In this document: piece after piece, positions 25,956 through 34,580 of the stretch | How the letters are laid out: each line of letters begins with the position of its first letter | Position numbering within the stretch: the first letter of the stretch is position 1 | Notes under the pieces: generated by a model | Told to the model about the DNA's origin: nothing | What the model saw: only the letters and a program-made list of their open reading frames with translations | The model's database searches: none | Translations under genes and position numbers: made by a program | Origin: DATBRC01 sp036560485 | GTDB taxonomy: Bacteria; Pseudomonadota; Gammaproteobacteria; Burkholderiales; Burkholderiaceae_D | DNA length: 64,000 bases | Direction of reading: 5' to 3' | Assembly (NCBI GenBank): GCA_036560485.1 | Contig: DATBRC010000057.1 | Location: 124,001 to 188,000, forward strand

Positions 25956-26744
25956 TCAAACGCCAATCATCGCCGTCAGCATACTGATGGATCCACCTTC
26001 TATTCCATCAACGACGATCGAAATGGATTCACCTTCTTGTTTGGTGCCAATGATATATAGCAATGGCAAGAAATGTTCTGACGTCGGAATAGAAAGCTTG
26101 GCATCCGGCCCCTCTTGCTGATAGTTCACAATTTGCTCAAGTTCGCCACGCAACAAGTGACCACGCACTTTGTCATTGAAACGTGTAGCCCAATCAAAGG
26201 CGGCCGCATCACCCCAAATCATGCTGCGCAAATTGTGCACGACATTGCCGCTGCCAATGACAAGAATGCCTTCTTCGCGCAAGGCTGCCAACTTGCGCCC
26301 CACATCAAAATGAAAACCGGCCGGTTGTGTCACATCAATACTCAGCTGAATGACCGGCACATCCGCGTTGGGATAAGTGTGACGCAGCACAGCCCAGGTG
26401 CCGTGATCCAAGCCCCATGCATGGTCCAAATGCACATCGATCGGTGCCAGCAGATCGCGCACACGCTGTGCCAGAGCCGGATCGCCTGGCGCCGGATATT
26501 GCATATCAAACAGCGCTTGCGGAAAACCGCCAAAATCGTGAATGGTTTTAGGCATCGCCATCACGGTCACGGCTGTGCCGCGTGTGGTCCAATGCGCAGA
26601 AATGGCCAGAATCGCCTTGGGCCGCGGCAATGATGCGCCCAATTGCCGCCATGCCTTGGTGTAGGCGTTCTCTTCGATTGCGTACATCGGATTGCCATGG
26701 CCAAAAAATATGGCAGGCATGCGGTTACGTGGCTCGGCGCTCAT
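25956..26744 (-). CDS. ygiD: 4,5-DOPA dioxygenase extradiol-like protein (LigB family)
   Basis: 262 residues as in E. coli YgiD. Metal-ligand motifs F-F-G-H-G-N-P-M, I-S-A-H-W-T-T and G-S-G-N-V-V-H-N-L are present, and the family D-H-G-T-W-A-V-L. Members open catechol rings such as DOPA in vitro; the physiological substrate is uncertain. Convergent with mnmC, 19 bases apart. Confidence 0.92.
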   Translation of the reverse strand: MSAEPRNRMPAIFFGHGNPMYAIEENAYTKAWRQLGASLPRPKAILAISAHWTTRGTAVTVMAMPKTIHDFGGFPQALFDMQYPAPGDPALAQRVRDLLAPIDVHLDHAWGLDHGTWAVLRHTYPNADVPVIQLSIDVTQPAGFHFDVGRKLAALREEGILVIGSGNVVHNLRSMIWGDAAAFDWATRFNDKVRGHLLRGELEQIVNYQQEGPDAKLSIPTSEHFLPLLYIIGTKQEGESISIVVDGIEGGSISMLTAMIGV

Positions 26745-26914
26745 TTTGGATTCCTTGCTGGAGTCTGATATCGGATATTAGTTTATATATGGGGCTGATG
26801 TGAATTCTATCCAGTCAAATTTTTAATCACTTTGGGTTACAAATGATGCGTTACTGCATGATATTATCAAGTTGATTCCATCCAATACAGATAAAAAATC
26901 CTGGGGGAGACACT

Positions 26915-26974
26915 GTGATCGTGCTGATTACTTGGGTTGATTGTCCGAAGCTTAGGCTAAGGCGCATTCAATGA
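26915..26974 (+). CDS. Possible 19-residue leader peptide coupled to the GGDEF/EAL gene
   Basis: A GTG 5 bases after a GGGGGAG ribosome site opens a 19-codon frame (M-I-V-L-I-T-W-V-D-C-P-K-L-R-L-R-R-I-Q). Its stop TGA overlaps the ATG of the next gene as ATGA, the classic layout for translational coupling. No similar peptide is known to me. It could also be chance. Confidence 0.35.
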   Translation: MIVLITWVDCPKLRLRRIQ

Positions 26975-29442
26975 AACGACCATTTCATATTCTTATCGTT
27001 GGAGGGGGCAAGGCGCGCAGCAAGGAGTTAATGGCCGCTTGCGCAAAGGCCGGGCATGATTGGCGGTTTGATTTCTGTGCTTCCGCCAAAGATGCTGCAA
27101 CCCAATTTGATTTGTCTCCGGTGCAAGGGATTATTTTGCATGGCGAGCATCACGACATATCGGTGCTGGCGTGCCTTCGTTCCATCCGCGAACAAAAAGA
27201 TCGCGTGATACCCGTGCTGCTGATCGCGCAGCCTGATGATGAATCCATTCTGCTCAGTGCATTTCGCATTGGTATTCAAGCACATTTGATTCAAGATGCG
27301 GCGGGACGATATCTGTCTCTATTGCCGCCATTACTGGACAAGATCATGCATGAGGCCGAGGAGCGCCATGCAATCAGTGAATTAATCCAGGAAAGTGAAG
27401 CGCGTTTCCAGGAGACTTTTGACCATGCGCCAATCGGCATGGCACTGGTCTCATTGGAAGGCAAGTGGCTGAAAATCAATCAGGCATTGTGCGACATTGT
27501 CGGCTACACGGAGCATGAGTTACTGTCGTTGTCGTTTAAAGATCTGACACACACGGAAGATTTTCAGATCGACCAAACCTTTGTGCAACTAGTGCTCACC
27601 GATCAAATTAAAAAATATCAAATGGAGACGCGCTACACTCACAAGCAAGGACACGTCGTCCCTATCATGTTGAATGCGTCGCTGGTGCGTCATGCCGACG
27701 GCAGTCCGCGTTATTTCATTTTGAGGATTGAAGACCTGACGCAACGCAAGAAAATGGAGGACACGCTTTTTGCTGAAAAGGATTTTGCGCAAACTGCCTT
27801 GCAATCGATTGGCGATGCAGTTATCACTACCGATGCAAATGGCAATGTCAATTACCTGAATCCAAACGCCGAACATTTGACTGGTTGGGCCGGCAAAGAT
27901 GCATTGGGCCAGCCACTTGGTAAAATTTTTGTCGTCATTCATGAAGCTACACGTGAAGCAGCCGAGAGCCCGATACCGCATGTTTTGGCAGGAGGCAAGA
28001 CATTGCATTTTCCTGAAAGTGTGATCCTCGTTGCGAAACATGGCGGGGAATACTGTGTCGATTGTTCGGCGGCGCCGATACGCGTAAAAGACGGCACAGT
28101 CAGCGGCGTGGTGTTGGTATTTCATGATGTGACTGAGGCGCGTGCGCAAACGCATAAAATCAGCTATCAAGCCAGTCATGATGCATTGACCGGTTTGTGG
28201 AACCGTTCCGAGTTTGAATCGATGGCAACGCGATTATTGCATTCGGCCAAAGTCATGCAGATGCATCATGCGCTAATGTATCTGGATCTGGATCAATTCA
28301 AGGTCGTCAACGATACCTGCGGCCATTTGGCCGGCGATCAACTGTTGTGCCAGCTATCGAATCTTTTATTAAGCCATACACGCAAGTCCGATATGCTGGC
28401 GCGTCTCGGCGGAGATGAGTTCGGCATCCTGCTGGATAGCTGTCCTCCGGAAAGAGCGAAAGAGATTGCGCAGCATATCGTCGATCTCGTCAAAGCATTT
28501 CGTTTTGAATGGGAAGGAAAATTGTTTAGCGTTGGTGTGAGTATCGGCTTGATTTTCATTACGGATCAAACCAGGGATCTTCAGTCGCTTTTAAGCGGAG
28601 CGGACACTGCGTGCTACATCGCCAAAGATAAAGGCAGAAATCGTGTCCAGGCTTTCGAGCCGCAGGATGAAGAAGTGCAGGACCGGCATGTACAGATGGA
28701 TTGGGTCACGCGCATCAATAAGGCGATTGAGCAAAATCAGTTCGTATTTTATTTTCAGAAAATAATGTCGATCGACGAGAGTATGGCGCCGATCAATTAT
28801 GAAATCCTGTTGCGTTACAAGGATGAAAATGGACGCTTGTTGTTGCCGCTTGCTTTTATTCCGGCCGCAGGGCGATATGGTCTGTTGCCGGCAATTGATC
28901 GTTGGGTAATCAGTACTTTATTGAGGCAACCGCCGGCTGCGTTGTTGGACGAGATTTCTGATACGCCTGGAAAAGCGTTCATCGCGATTAACTTGTCGAG
29001 CGCCACCATCAATGAGCCGGGGTTTCAGGAATTTGTTGTGCGCGAGCTGGAAACAAGCAGGATATCGGCCAGACAAATTTGTTTTGAAATTCTGGAAACG
29101 GCGGCGATCACCAATTTGCATCGTGTCATTGAATTCATTTTTACAATGAAATCACGCGGATGTTTATTTTCATTGGATGATTTTGGCAGTGGCTTGAGTT
29201 CTTTCGGTTATTTAAAATCGTTACCGGTCGACTATGTGAAAATCGATAGCGCTTTTGTAAAAGGTATCGTCAAAGACAAAGTCGACAATGCAATGGTGGA
29301 ATCGATTCAGCGCATCAGCAAAGTGATGGGAATTAAAACCATCGCGAAAGGTGTTGAAAGCGCAGAGGTCTTGCAGCAGCTGCGAGTGATTGGTATTAAC
29401 CATGCACAGGGGTTTGGACTTCATACACCCGAGTTACTTTAA
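26971..29442 (+). CDS. PAS-PAS-GGDEF-EAL c-di-GMP signalling protein with damaged EAL site
   Basis: 823 residues. Residues 1-125 resemble a receiver domain but lack the acceptor Asp. Two PAS domains follow (about 137-262 and 268-390), the second with an attached PAC region. The GGDEF domain (about 395-560) has intact R-L-G-G-D-E-F and the I-site R-K-S-D. The EAL domain (about 575-820) begins with E-I-L-L-R in place of E-A-L-L-R and reads A-K-G-V-E where a catalytic Glu is expected (A-E-G-V-E), while D-D-F-G-S-G, V-K-I-D and Gln are kept. It is probably a diguanylate cyclase whose EAL domain has weak or no phosphodiesterase activity. Soluble. Confidence 0.9.
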   Translation: MKRPFHILIVGGGKARSKELMAACAKAGHDWRFDFCASAKDAATQFDLSPVQGIILHGEHHDISVLACLRSIREQKDRVIPVLLIAQPDDESILLSAFRIGIQAHLIQDAAGRYLSLLPPLLDKIMHEAEERHAISELIQESEARFQETFDHAPIGMALVSLEGKWLKINQALCDIVGYTEHELLSLSFKDLTHTEDFQIDQTFVQLVLTDQIKKYQMETRYTHKQGHVVPIMLNASLVRHADGSPRYFILRIEDLTQRKKMEDTLFAEKDFAQTALQSIGDAVITTDANGNVNYLNPNAEHLTGWAGKDALGQPLGKIFVVIHEATREAAESPIPHVLAGGKTLHFPESVILVAKHGGEYCVDCSAAPIRVKDGTVSGVVLVFHDVTEARAQTHKISYQASHDALTGLWNRSEFESMATRLLHSAKVMQMHHALMYLDLDQFKVVNDTCGHLAGDQLLCQLSNLLLSHTRKSDMLARLGGDEFGILLDSCPPERAKEIAQHIVDLVKAFRFEWEGKLFSVGVSIGLIFITDQTRDLQSLLSGADTACYIAKDKGRNRVQAFEPQDEEVQDRHVQMDWVTRINKAIEQNQFVFYFQKIMSIDESMAPINYEILLRYKDENGRLLLPLAFIPAAGRYGLLPAIDRWVISTLLRQPPAALLDEISDTPGKAFIAINLSSATINEPGFQEFVVRELETSRISARQICFEILETAAITNLHRVIEFIFTMKSRGCLFSLDDFGSGLSSFGYLKSLPVDYVKIDSAFVKGIVKDKVDNAMVESIQRISKVMGIKTIAKGVESAEVLQQLRVIGINHAQGFGLHTPELL

Positions 29443-29497
29443 GGACGCTTAATAATACGGCTAATGTTTATTTAGTAAACAGAATTTTTAAATGTCT

Positions 29498-30118
29498 TTA
29501 TTTTGATGCTGTTGGCGTCGTGAGTTCGCGGAATCGTTTGAGCGTTTCATCAAATTTGAGGTTGATTTGCGCAATTTGCTCTTCATGATCTTTTATCGAC
29601 CGCTGACTATCCTGAATCGCCGTTTGTGCGATATCTATTTTGTGGGTCAATGTGCTTGGCGGCTTGGTATTCTTCAGTTTGTATGACGTCATTTCATCGT
29701 TGGCGGCAGCCAATTGTTTTTCTGTGTCTGCGACGCTGATGTTTTCTCGTTTTACCTGTTCTTGTTCTTGATCAAGCAGGCGTTTGCGTGCGGCGTTGAT
29801 TTCAAATTCGTTGCTGTAGCGCGTTAGCATTGCTCTATCTTGTCTTCTTTGTTCGGCTGCGGCTGCGGCTTCCGCTTTTTGTTTTTCATCCTCGATTTGT
29901 TTTTGTTTTTTCTGCTCTGCCGTCAAAGGCGCAGGGATGGTACGTTTGAGTTGGCCGTCTTTGCCAAATTCACGGACAGCGCCGGTACATTCCTGTATCG
30001 GACGATCGGAGGTGATGGTTTTGCCGGCCGCATCCTTGCACATATATATTTGTGCATGTGCCGAGCCGATTAACAAAAGTAAAGGTAATCCAAGCAGCGC
30101 TATTTTAGTATTTTTCAT
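29498..30118 (-). CDS. DUF4124 domain periplasmic protein
   Basis: 206 residues. A signal peptide of about 22 residues ends in A-H-A. The mature N terminus I-Y-M-C-K-D-A-A-G-K-T-I-T-S-D-R-P is the DUF4124 motif with two Cys (probable disulphide). The rest is a long charged coiled coil (residues about 65-190). Role unknown; such proteins are periplasmic and common in betaproteobacteria. It lies 21 bases after pyrE on the same strand. Confidence 0.85.
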   Translation of the reverse strand: MKNTKIALLGLPLLLLIGSAHAQIYMCKDAAGKTITSDRPIQECTGAVREFGKDGQLKRTIPAPLTAEQKKQKQIEDEKQKAEAAAAAEQRRQDRAMLTRYSNEFEINAARKRLLDQEQEQVKRENISVADTEKQLAAANDEMTSYKLKNTKPPSTLTHKIDIAQTAIQDSQRSIKDHEEQIAQINLKFDETLKRFRELTTPTASK

Positions 30119-30139
30119 TACGCCCTCAAAAGTATCGAA

Positions 30140-30808
30140 TTATGATGCCACCCCATAGCGAGACCGATATGCTGCAATTGCTTCTTTATACTGGTTTAAT
30201 TGCGAATTGGCACCGAGACCGGAAATATATTCCAACAAATCTGTCAAATTGCCAATTGAAATAACCGGCATGTTGTAGGTTTGCCCCACTTCCTGTACTG
30301 CAGAGTACGCAGACAATGCATCGTCTTTGCCGGAACGCTCCATCCGGTCTAACGCAATCAATACCGCACAAGGCGTGGCGCCTGCAGCACGGATGATATC
30401 GACCGATTCGCGTACCGACGTCCCGGCAGAGATGACATCATCGACAATCACAACACGCCCCTGCAATTTGGCGCCGACTATCGTCCCGCCTTCGCCATGG
30501 TCTTTCGCCTCTTTGCGATTAAACGCAAACGGCACGTTTCGTCCCTTGGCGGCCAATGCCACCGCAGTAGCTGAAGCCAGCGTAATTCCCTTGTATGCCG
30601 GTCCAAACAACATGTCGAATTCGACGCTGGAATCCAGCAAGGTCTGTGCATAAAAATCTGCTAACCGCCCTAATGTCGCTCCATCATTGAACGAACCGGC
30701 ATTAAAAAAATAGGGCGAATTGCGACCTGCTTTAGTCACAAATTCGCCAAATCGGAGAACTCCCGAGGAGACAGCAAATTCAATAAACTGTTGACGTAAT
30801 TTGTTCAA
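30140..30808 (-). CDS. pyrE: Orotate phosphoribosyltransferase
   Basis: 222 residues. The PRPP-binding motif V-V-I-V-D-D-V-I-S-A-G-T-S is present, along with F-N-A-G-S-F and the flexible loop K-E-A-K-D-H-G-E-G-G. It joins orotate to PRPP to give OMP in pyrimidine synthesis. Divergent from xth across a region that contains an inverted-repeat element. Confidence 0.96.
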   Translation of the reverse strand: MNKLRQQFIEFAVSSGVLRFGEFVTKAGRNSPYFFNAGSFNDGATLGRLADFYAQTLLDSSVEFDMLFGPAYKGITLASATAVALAAKGRNVPFAFNRKEAKDHGEGGTIVGAKLQGRVVIVDDVISAGTSVRESVDIIRAAGATPCAVLIALDRMERSGKDDALSAYSAVQEVGQTYNMPVISIGNLTDLLEYISGLGANSQLNQYKEAIAAYRSRYGVAS

Positions 30809-30941
30809 AATAGCCTCAATGCTTGTTGGTATGACAAAATTTGTCGTGATTTAAGCGCCAACCTGCATTTTAAATCGATATTACGCCCTTCATATCAAGA
30901 TAATGCAAAGCACATGCCTGGCGCTTAAAAAAAGCGACTTA

Positions 30942-31039
30942 TCCACGAAAAGCACGAAACTCATTGAGGAGACTTGCATCAAGATTGCCGCACCCGTTTG
31001 CGCATGGTTTTATTTCGTGTCTTTCGTGCTTTTCGTGGA
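30942..31039. repeat. Inverted-repeat element between pyrE and xth (MITE-like or dispersed repeat)
   Basis: TCCACGAAAAGCACGAAA (30942-30959) is matched by its perfect complement TTTCGTGCTTTTCGTGGA (31022-31039), 18-bp arms 62 bases apart; further TTTCGTG words adjoin the right arm. It lies in the intergenic region and would fold into a large stem-loop. CACGAAA-type words of this sort occur in dispersed intergenic repeats of other bacteria; no other copy was seen in this window. Confidence 0.7.
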
Positions 31040-31118
31040 CAAAATGTTTTTTAGGTTATTACGAATGCGTTATGCTCAACGCTTTCCAAAACAGCACTAT
31101 TCTTACAAATCGATTCCC

Positions 31119-31895
31119 ATGCCAAAAATCATTTCAGCCAATTTGAACGGTATTCGTTCCGCAGCCAAAAAAGGTTTTTTCGAATGGATGGCCAAACAGA
31201 ATGCGGATTTTGTTTGTGTCCAGGAGCTCAAAGCGCAAGCGCCCGATATGGTGCCCGAATTTCTGGCGCCGGACGGTTATGAGGGTCACTTCCACTACGC
31301 AGAGAAAAAAGGTTATTCAGGTGTCGGTTTGTACAGCAAGACAAAGCCGGATGCGGTGCGGATTGGATTCGGTAATCCGGAATTTGATGCCGAAGGCCGC
31401 TATGTGGAATGCAATTTTGGTAACTTGACCGTGATTTCCGTTTATTGCCCATCCGGTTCCTCGAGCGAAGAAAGGCAGCTGGCTAAATTTCGTTTCATGG
31501 AAGTGTTCATGCCACATTTGGCAGCACTTAAAGCCAGCGGCCGTGAGGTCGTCATTTGCGGCGACTGGAATATCGCGCACAAGGAAATCGACTTGAAGAA
31601 CTGGAAGAGCAATCAAAAGAATTCCGGCTTTCTGCCGGAAGAGCGTGCATGGTTGTCACGGGTGTTTGATGAAATCGGCTTGGTCGATGCTTTCCGATTA
31701 GTGGATACAAGAGTAGAGCAATACACCTGGTGGAGCAATCGCGGTCAAGCGTGGGCAAAGAATGTAGGTTGGCGGATTGATTACCATATTGCGACTGCCG
31801 GAATTGCCGGCAAGGCGCATACCGTTTCAATTTATAAAGATGAACGGTTTTCTGATCACGCACCGCTGACGATTGAGTATGCCGATCTGGATTAA
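31119..31895 (+). CDS. xth: Exodeoxyribonuclease III / AP endonuclease
   Basis: 258 residues from the ATG at 31119 (M-P-K-I-I-S-A-N-L-N-G-I-R); the frame is open further left only because it reads through the inverted repeat. Catalytic motifs: V-C-V-Q-E-L-K (Glu), G-D-W-N-I-A-H (Asp/Asn), W-R-I-D-Y and F-S-D-H-A-P-L (Asp-His). It cuts DNA at abasic sites and degrades 3' ends. A decayed copy of its 3' end lies near 32460. Confidence 0.93.
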   Translation: MPKIISANLNGIRSAAKKGFFEWMAKQNADFVCVQELKAQAPDMVPEFLAPDGYEGHFHYAEKKGYSGVGLYSKTKPDAVRIGFGNPEFDAEGRYVECNFGNLTVISVYCPSGSSSEERQLAKFRFMEVFMPHLAALKASGREVVICGDWNIAHKEIDLKNWKSNQKNSGFLPEERAWLSRVFDEIGLVDAFRLVDTRVEQYTWWSNRGQAWAKNVGWRIDYHIATAGIAGKAHTVSIYKDERFSDHAPLTIEYADLD

Positions 31896-31957
31896 CGTGT
31901 GCTCTCGACGGGTGAGTGTTACTCACTCATCGAAAAAAACAGCATGTATATTTCTCA

Positions 31958-32377
31958 TCAGATTGATGACGCCAGATTAATCAATATTAATACCACGTAT
32001 GGAAACGCGACCGTTGGGCGTGACATGCTCAGCGCGTATTCCTTGATCAGCCCGCCTGTCCCTGCGCGACTAGCCAGCCATTCCGAATACAGCTGATATG
32101 CGGCACGTTCAGTCGGTGTATCTTGTTTGATCAATTGTTCGATACGCAGAATTCGCTCAACCAGACGCGACTGAAATGTTCTGAAAATTCCTTCCTGTAT
32201 CCATAGAACGCCAATCAGCATGCTGATCACGATTGCGTGAGGCACAAGGGATAATCCAACTACGCAAAGAACAACACCTGCCAGCTTGACAAGCAATCCG
32301 CCTTTTTCATATTGCTCAATATTGTTTTGCAGTGTATTCCATTCCTGCGCGAGATCAGGACTCATAGAGGTGTGCAT
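31958..32377 (-). CDS. Hypothetical membrane protein
   Basis: 139 residues from the ATG at 32377. One central hydrophobic region of about 45 residues (34-80; L-A-G-V-V-L-C-V-V-G-L-S-L and I-V-I-S-M-L-I-G-V-L) suggests two membrane helices, with another hydrophobic stretch at the extreme C terminus. The polar loop carries R-I-E-Q-L-I-K-Q. I do not recognise a family. It sits between xth and a decayed xth fragment, so it may be a later insertion. Confidence 0.65.
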   Translation of the reverse strand: MHTSMSPDLAQEWNTLQNNIEQYEKGGLLVKLAGVVLCVVGLSLVPHAIVISMLIGVLWIQEGIFRTFQSRLVERILRIEQLIKQDTPTERAAYQLYSEWLASRAGTGGLIKEYALSMSRPTVAFPYVVLILINLASSI

Positions 32378-32459
32378 CAATTTTCTTTCGATGTGGCGCG
32401 TTGATATGTATTGATGTGAAATTTTTTTAATTATTTCTCATTCCAAGATGCGATCTTCG

Positions 32460-32512
32460 GCAGGAATTGCTGCCAATGCGCATGCCGTTTCAATTTACAA
32501 GGATTGAAACGG
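32460..32512 (+). pseudogene. Decayed 3' fragment of an xth-like gene
   Basis: In frame from 32460 it reads A-G-I-A-A-N-A-H-A-V-S-I-Y-K-D-stop, against A-G-I-A-G-K-A-H-T-V-S-I-Y-K-D-E-R-F near the end of xth (31796-31841). The DNA matches at roughly 38 of 43 bases, then single-base insertions break the frame. Too similar and too short to be a gene: a remnant of a second xth 3' end. Confidence 0.7.
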
Positions 32513-32514
32513 CA
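32483..32514. other. 12-bp hairpin after the AmpG-like gene
   Basis: TGCCGTTTCAAT (32483-32494) and ATTGAAACGGCA (32503-32514) pair perfectly around an 8-base loop. It overlaps the xth remnant and lies 18 bases after the AmpG-like stop (minus strand). No T run follows on either strand, so termination would be inefficient. Confidence 0.5.
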
Positions 32515-32531
32515 ACAGCAACAGCAATCTT

Positions 32532-33872
32532 CTATCCGCTTGCTCGTGCGGCGCACACTTGCATGCGCCACAGCAATGCAAGAAGTACGAGCGCCGGGAT
32601 TGCCGTGAGGCCGGTTGCGACGAACGCGGTAGCGTACGCGCCGAGCAATCCGTGCGTAGGCGTGAGCGCATCGACCGCTACACCGGAAAAGCCCTTGAGA
32701 AATTTCCCCAGCAACGCATACGTGGACGATAGCATTGCGTATTGCGTGGCCGTATAACCCAAGCTTGTCAGGCTCGACATGTAGGTGACCAGCGCGACGC
32801 CAGCGTATGCTTGCGCGAAGCTGTCGAGAGCCATCACGGTGGCAAACAAGGACGGCTCCGGATGCATACTGAGCAGTGCGAAGGCAGCTGTCCCGATGCC
32901 TTCGAACACAATCCCCACGATCAGCGTCGGCATCATGCCGAGCCGCACGGCGCTCAAGCCGCCGGCCGCAATGCCAGCGAACGTCGCAACCAGACCGAAT
33001 GTACCGCGCACAAACGCAACCGTATCCTTGGTCAGTCCAAGGTCGTGATAGTACGGGTTGTACATGGGCCCCATCACGAAATCGGGCAAGCGGTACAGCG
33101 CGACCATCAGCAGCATCACAAGGCCCGCGGCCTTATGCTTGGCGAAGAAGTCGACGAAGGGGCCGATCGCCGCGTCCACCAACCCGCGTAGCGTCCACAG
33201 CGGCGGCTTGCTTTCCAGGGCGACGTCGGCACGGACCGGCTCGAACGCGAAGAACGTCGCCGCCACGCCGATGGTCATCAGCACTGCCATCGCGACATAC
33301 GACAGCGGCCATCCGATACGCGCGGCCATCGCGATCACGAGCGCGTCGGTCACCAGCATCGCAATACGGTAGCCCAGCTGCGCGGCCGACGTCATCAGGC
33401 CGACTTCATCCGAATCGCTGGCGGCTTCGATGCGCCAGGCATCGATCGTGATGTCCTGCGTCGCCGACGCAAACGCGGTGAGCAATGCAAACGCACCGAT
33501 CGCGGCGAGGCCGCCGCTGGTGCCGACCATCGCCATGCCGACGAGCCCGATTGCCACCAGCAGCTGGCACAGCATCATCCAGCCGCGGCGGCGCCCGAGT
33601 CGTCCGAACAGCGGCAGATCGAGTCGATCCACCAGCGGGGACCAGTAGACCTTGAACGCGTAGGCGAAGCCGACCCAGGAGATGAAGCCGATGGCGAGCA
33701 GGCTGGTGCCCGCGTCGCGCAGCCAGTAGCCAAAGGTATTGGCGGTAAGCAGGAAAGGTAGGCCTGACGAGAAGCCGAGCGCAAGCATCACCGCAACTTT
33801 TGGCTGCCGCAATTCTTGCAGCACTTGGAGCGCGGAGCGCTTGCGGCGGGCGGGGGTGGTGGTTTCGGACAT
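32532..33872 (-). CDS. AmpG-like MFS permease (muropeptide transporter family), GC-rich
   Basis: 446 residues from the ATG at 33872; an upstream extension is Arg-rich and unlikely. Twelve or so hydrophobic helices. AmpG-type motifs are seen: L-G-F-S-S-G-L-P, F-K-V-Y-W-S-P-L-V-D, Q-D-I-T-I-D-A-W-R. AmpG imports anhydromuropeptides for cell-wall recycling. Base composition and codons (GCC, GCG, CTG, ATC) are clearly GC-richer than all neighbours, a sign of acquisition or replacement from a GC-richer relative. The minus strand has TATAAT 9 bases before the ATG, and no ribosome site is evident. Confidence 0.87.
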   Translation of the reverse strand: MSETTTPARRKRSALQVLQELRQPKVAVMLALGFSSGLPFLLTANTFGYWLRDAGTSLLAIGFISWVGFAYAFKVYWSPLVDRLDLPLFGRLGRRRGWMMLCQLLVAIGLVGMAMVGTSGGLAAIGAFALLTAFASATQDITIDAWRIEAASDSDEVGLMTSAAQLGYRIAMLVTDALVIAMAARIGWPLSYVAMAVLMTIGVAATFFAFEPVRADVALESKPPLWTLRGLVDAAIGPFVDFFAKHKAAGLVMLLMVALYRLPDFVMGPMYNPYYHDLGLTKDTVAFVRGTFGLVATFAGIAAGGLSAVRLGMMPTLIVGIVFEGIGTAAFALLSMHPEPSLFATVMALDSFAQAYAGVALVTYMSSLTSLGYTATQYAMLSSTYALLGKFLKGFSGVAVDALTPTHGLLGAYATAFVATGLTAIPALVLLALLWRMQVCAARASG

Positions 33873-33977
33873 GGTTTGCAGATTATAGTTTGGCCGGCGT
33901 GCGCGCCGGCCGCAGCACCGAGGTAATCGCAACCACCATCAGCATGCGCCTGTTCAGGTGGTTACGTGACGAAAGCA

Positions 33978-34580
33978 TCATTTCTTCCGAAGTCGGAACA
34001 CTGCCAGGCTGCCGCGCCAGTTCGGCAAAAACGAAACCGGCTGGCCGTCGTCCAACGCCACGCATTCGAGTACTTCGAGTCCCACTTCATTGGCAAGTTC
34101 CTCGAAATCCTTGATCGTTGCACAGCGCAGGTTCGGCGTGTCATACCATTCGTAAGGCAGGCTTTTGGAGACCGGCATGCGGCCTCTTAATAATGCGATA
34201 CGATGCGGCCAGTACGCAAAGTTCGGAAATGACACGATTGCTTCGCGCCCGACGCGTGCAACGTCGCGCAATACGCCCTCGACATTCATCATCATTTGCA
34301 AAGCTGACAAGCACAGCACGGTATCAAACGCATTGTCGGCAAAAATCGCCAAGCCTGCTTCCATATCTTGCTGAATCACCGATACGCGACGATCGATGCA
34401 AGCGGGGATTTTGTCATCATCAATTTCGATGCCGTATCCGGTGCAGCGCTTATCGGATTGCAAATAGTCGAGCATCACGCCATCGCCGCAACCGAGGTCC
34501 AGTACATGCGACTGTGGTTGCACCCAATGCGCAATAAAGGCCAGATCCGGACGCAGCACGCTGAGTTCATGGAAATTCAT
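33978..34580 (-). CDS. metW: Methionine biosynthesis protein MetW
   Basis: 200 residues. SAM-methyltransferase-like fold: V-L-D-L-G-C-G-D-G-V-M-L, G-Y-G-I-E-I-D, A-F-D-T-V-L-C-L-S-A-L-Q, W-Y-D-T-P-N-L-R. MetW partners MetX; in proteobacteria the pair is needed for homoserine acylation. The start overlaps the metX stop by four bases (ATGA), so translation is coupled. Confidence 0.95.
   Translation of the reverse strand: MNFHELSVLRPDLAFIAHWVQPQSHVLDLGCGDGVMLDYLQSDKRCTGYGIEIDDDKIPACIDRRVSVIQQDMEAGLAIFADNAFDTVLCLSALQMMMNVEGVLRDVARVGREAIVSFPNFAYWPHRIALLRGRMPVSKSLPYEWYDTPNLRCATIKDFEELANEVGLEVLECVALDDGQPVSFLPNWRGSLAVFRLRKK

Noticed and set aside
30903..31118. N-terminal extension of xth
   Set aside because: The extension reads through the inverted-repeat element and has no counterpart in the xth family, whose proteins begin at M-P-K-I-I.
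32876..33451. 191-codon plus-strand frame inside the AmpG-like gene
   Set aside because: Arises from the high GC content; the translation is Arg/Ser/Pro-rich and no start signal is present.
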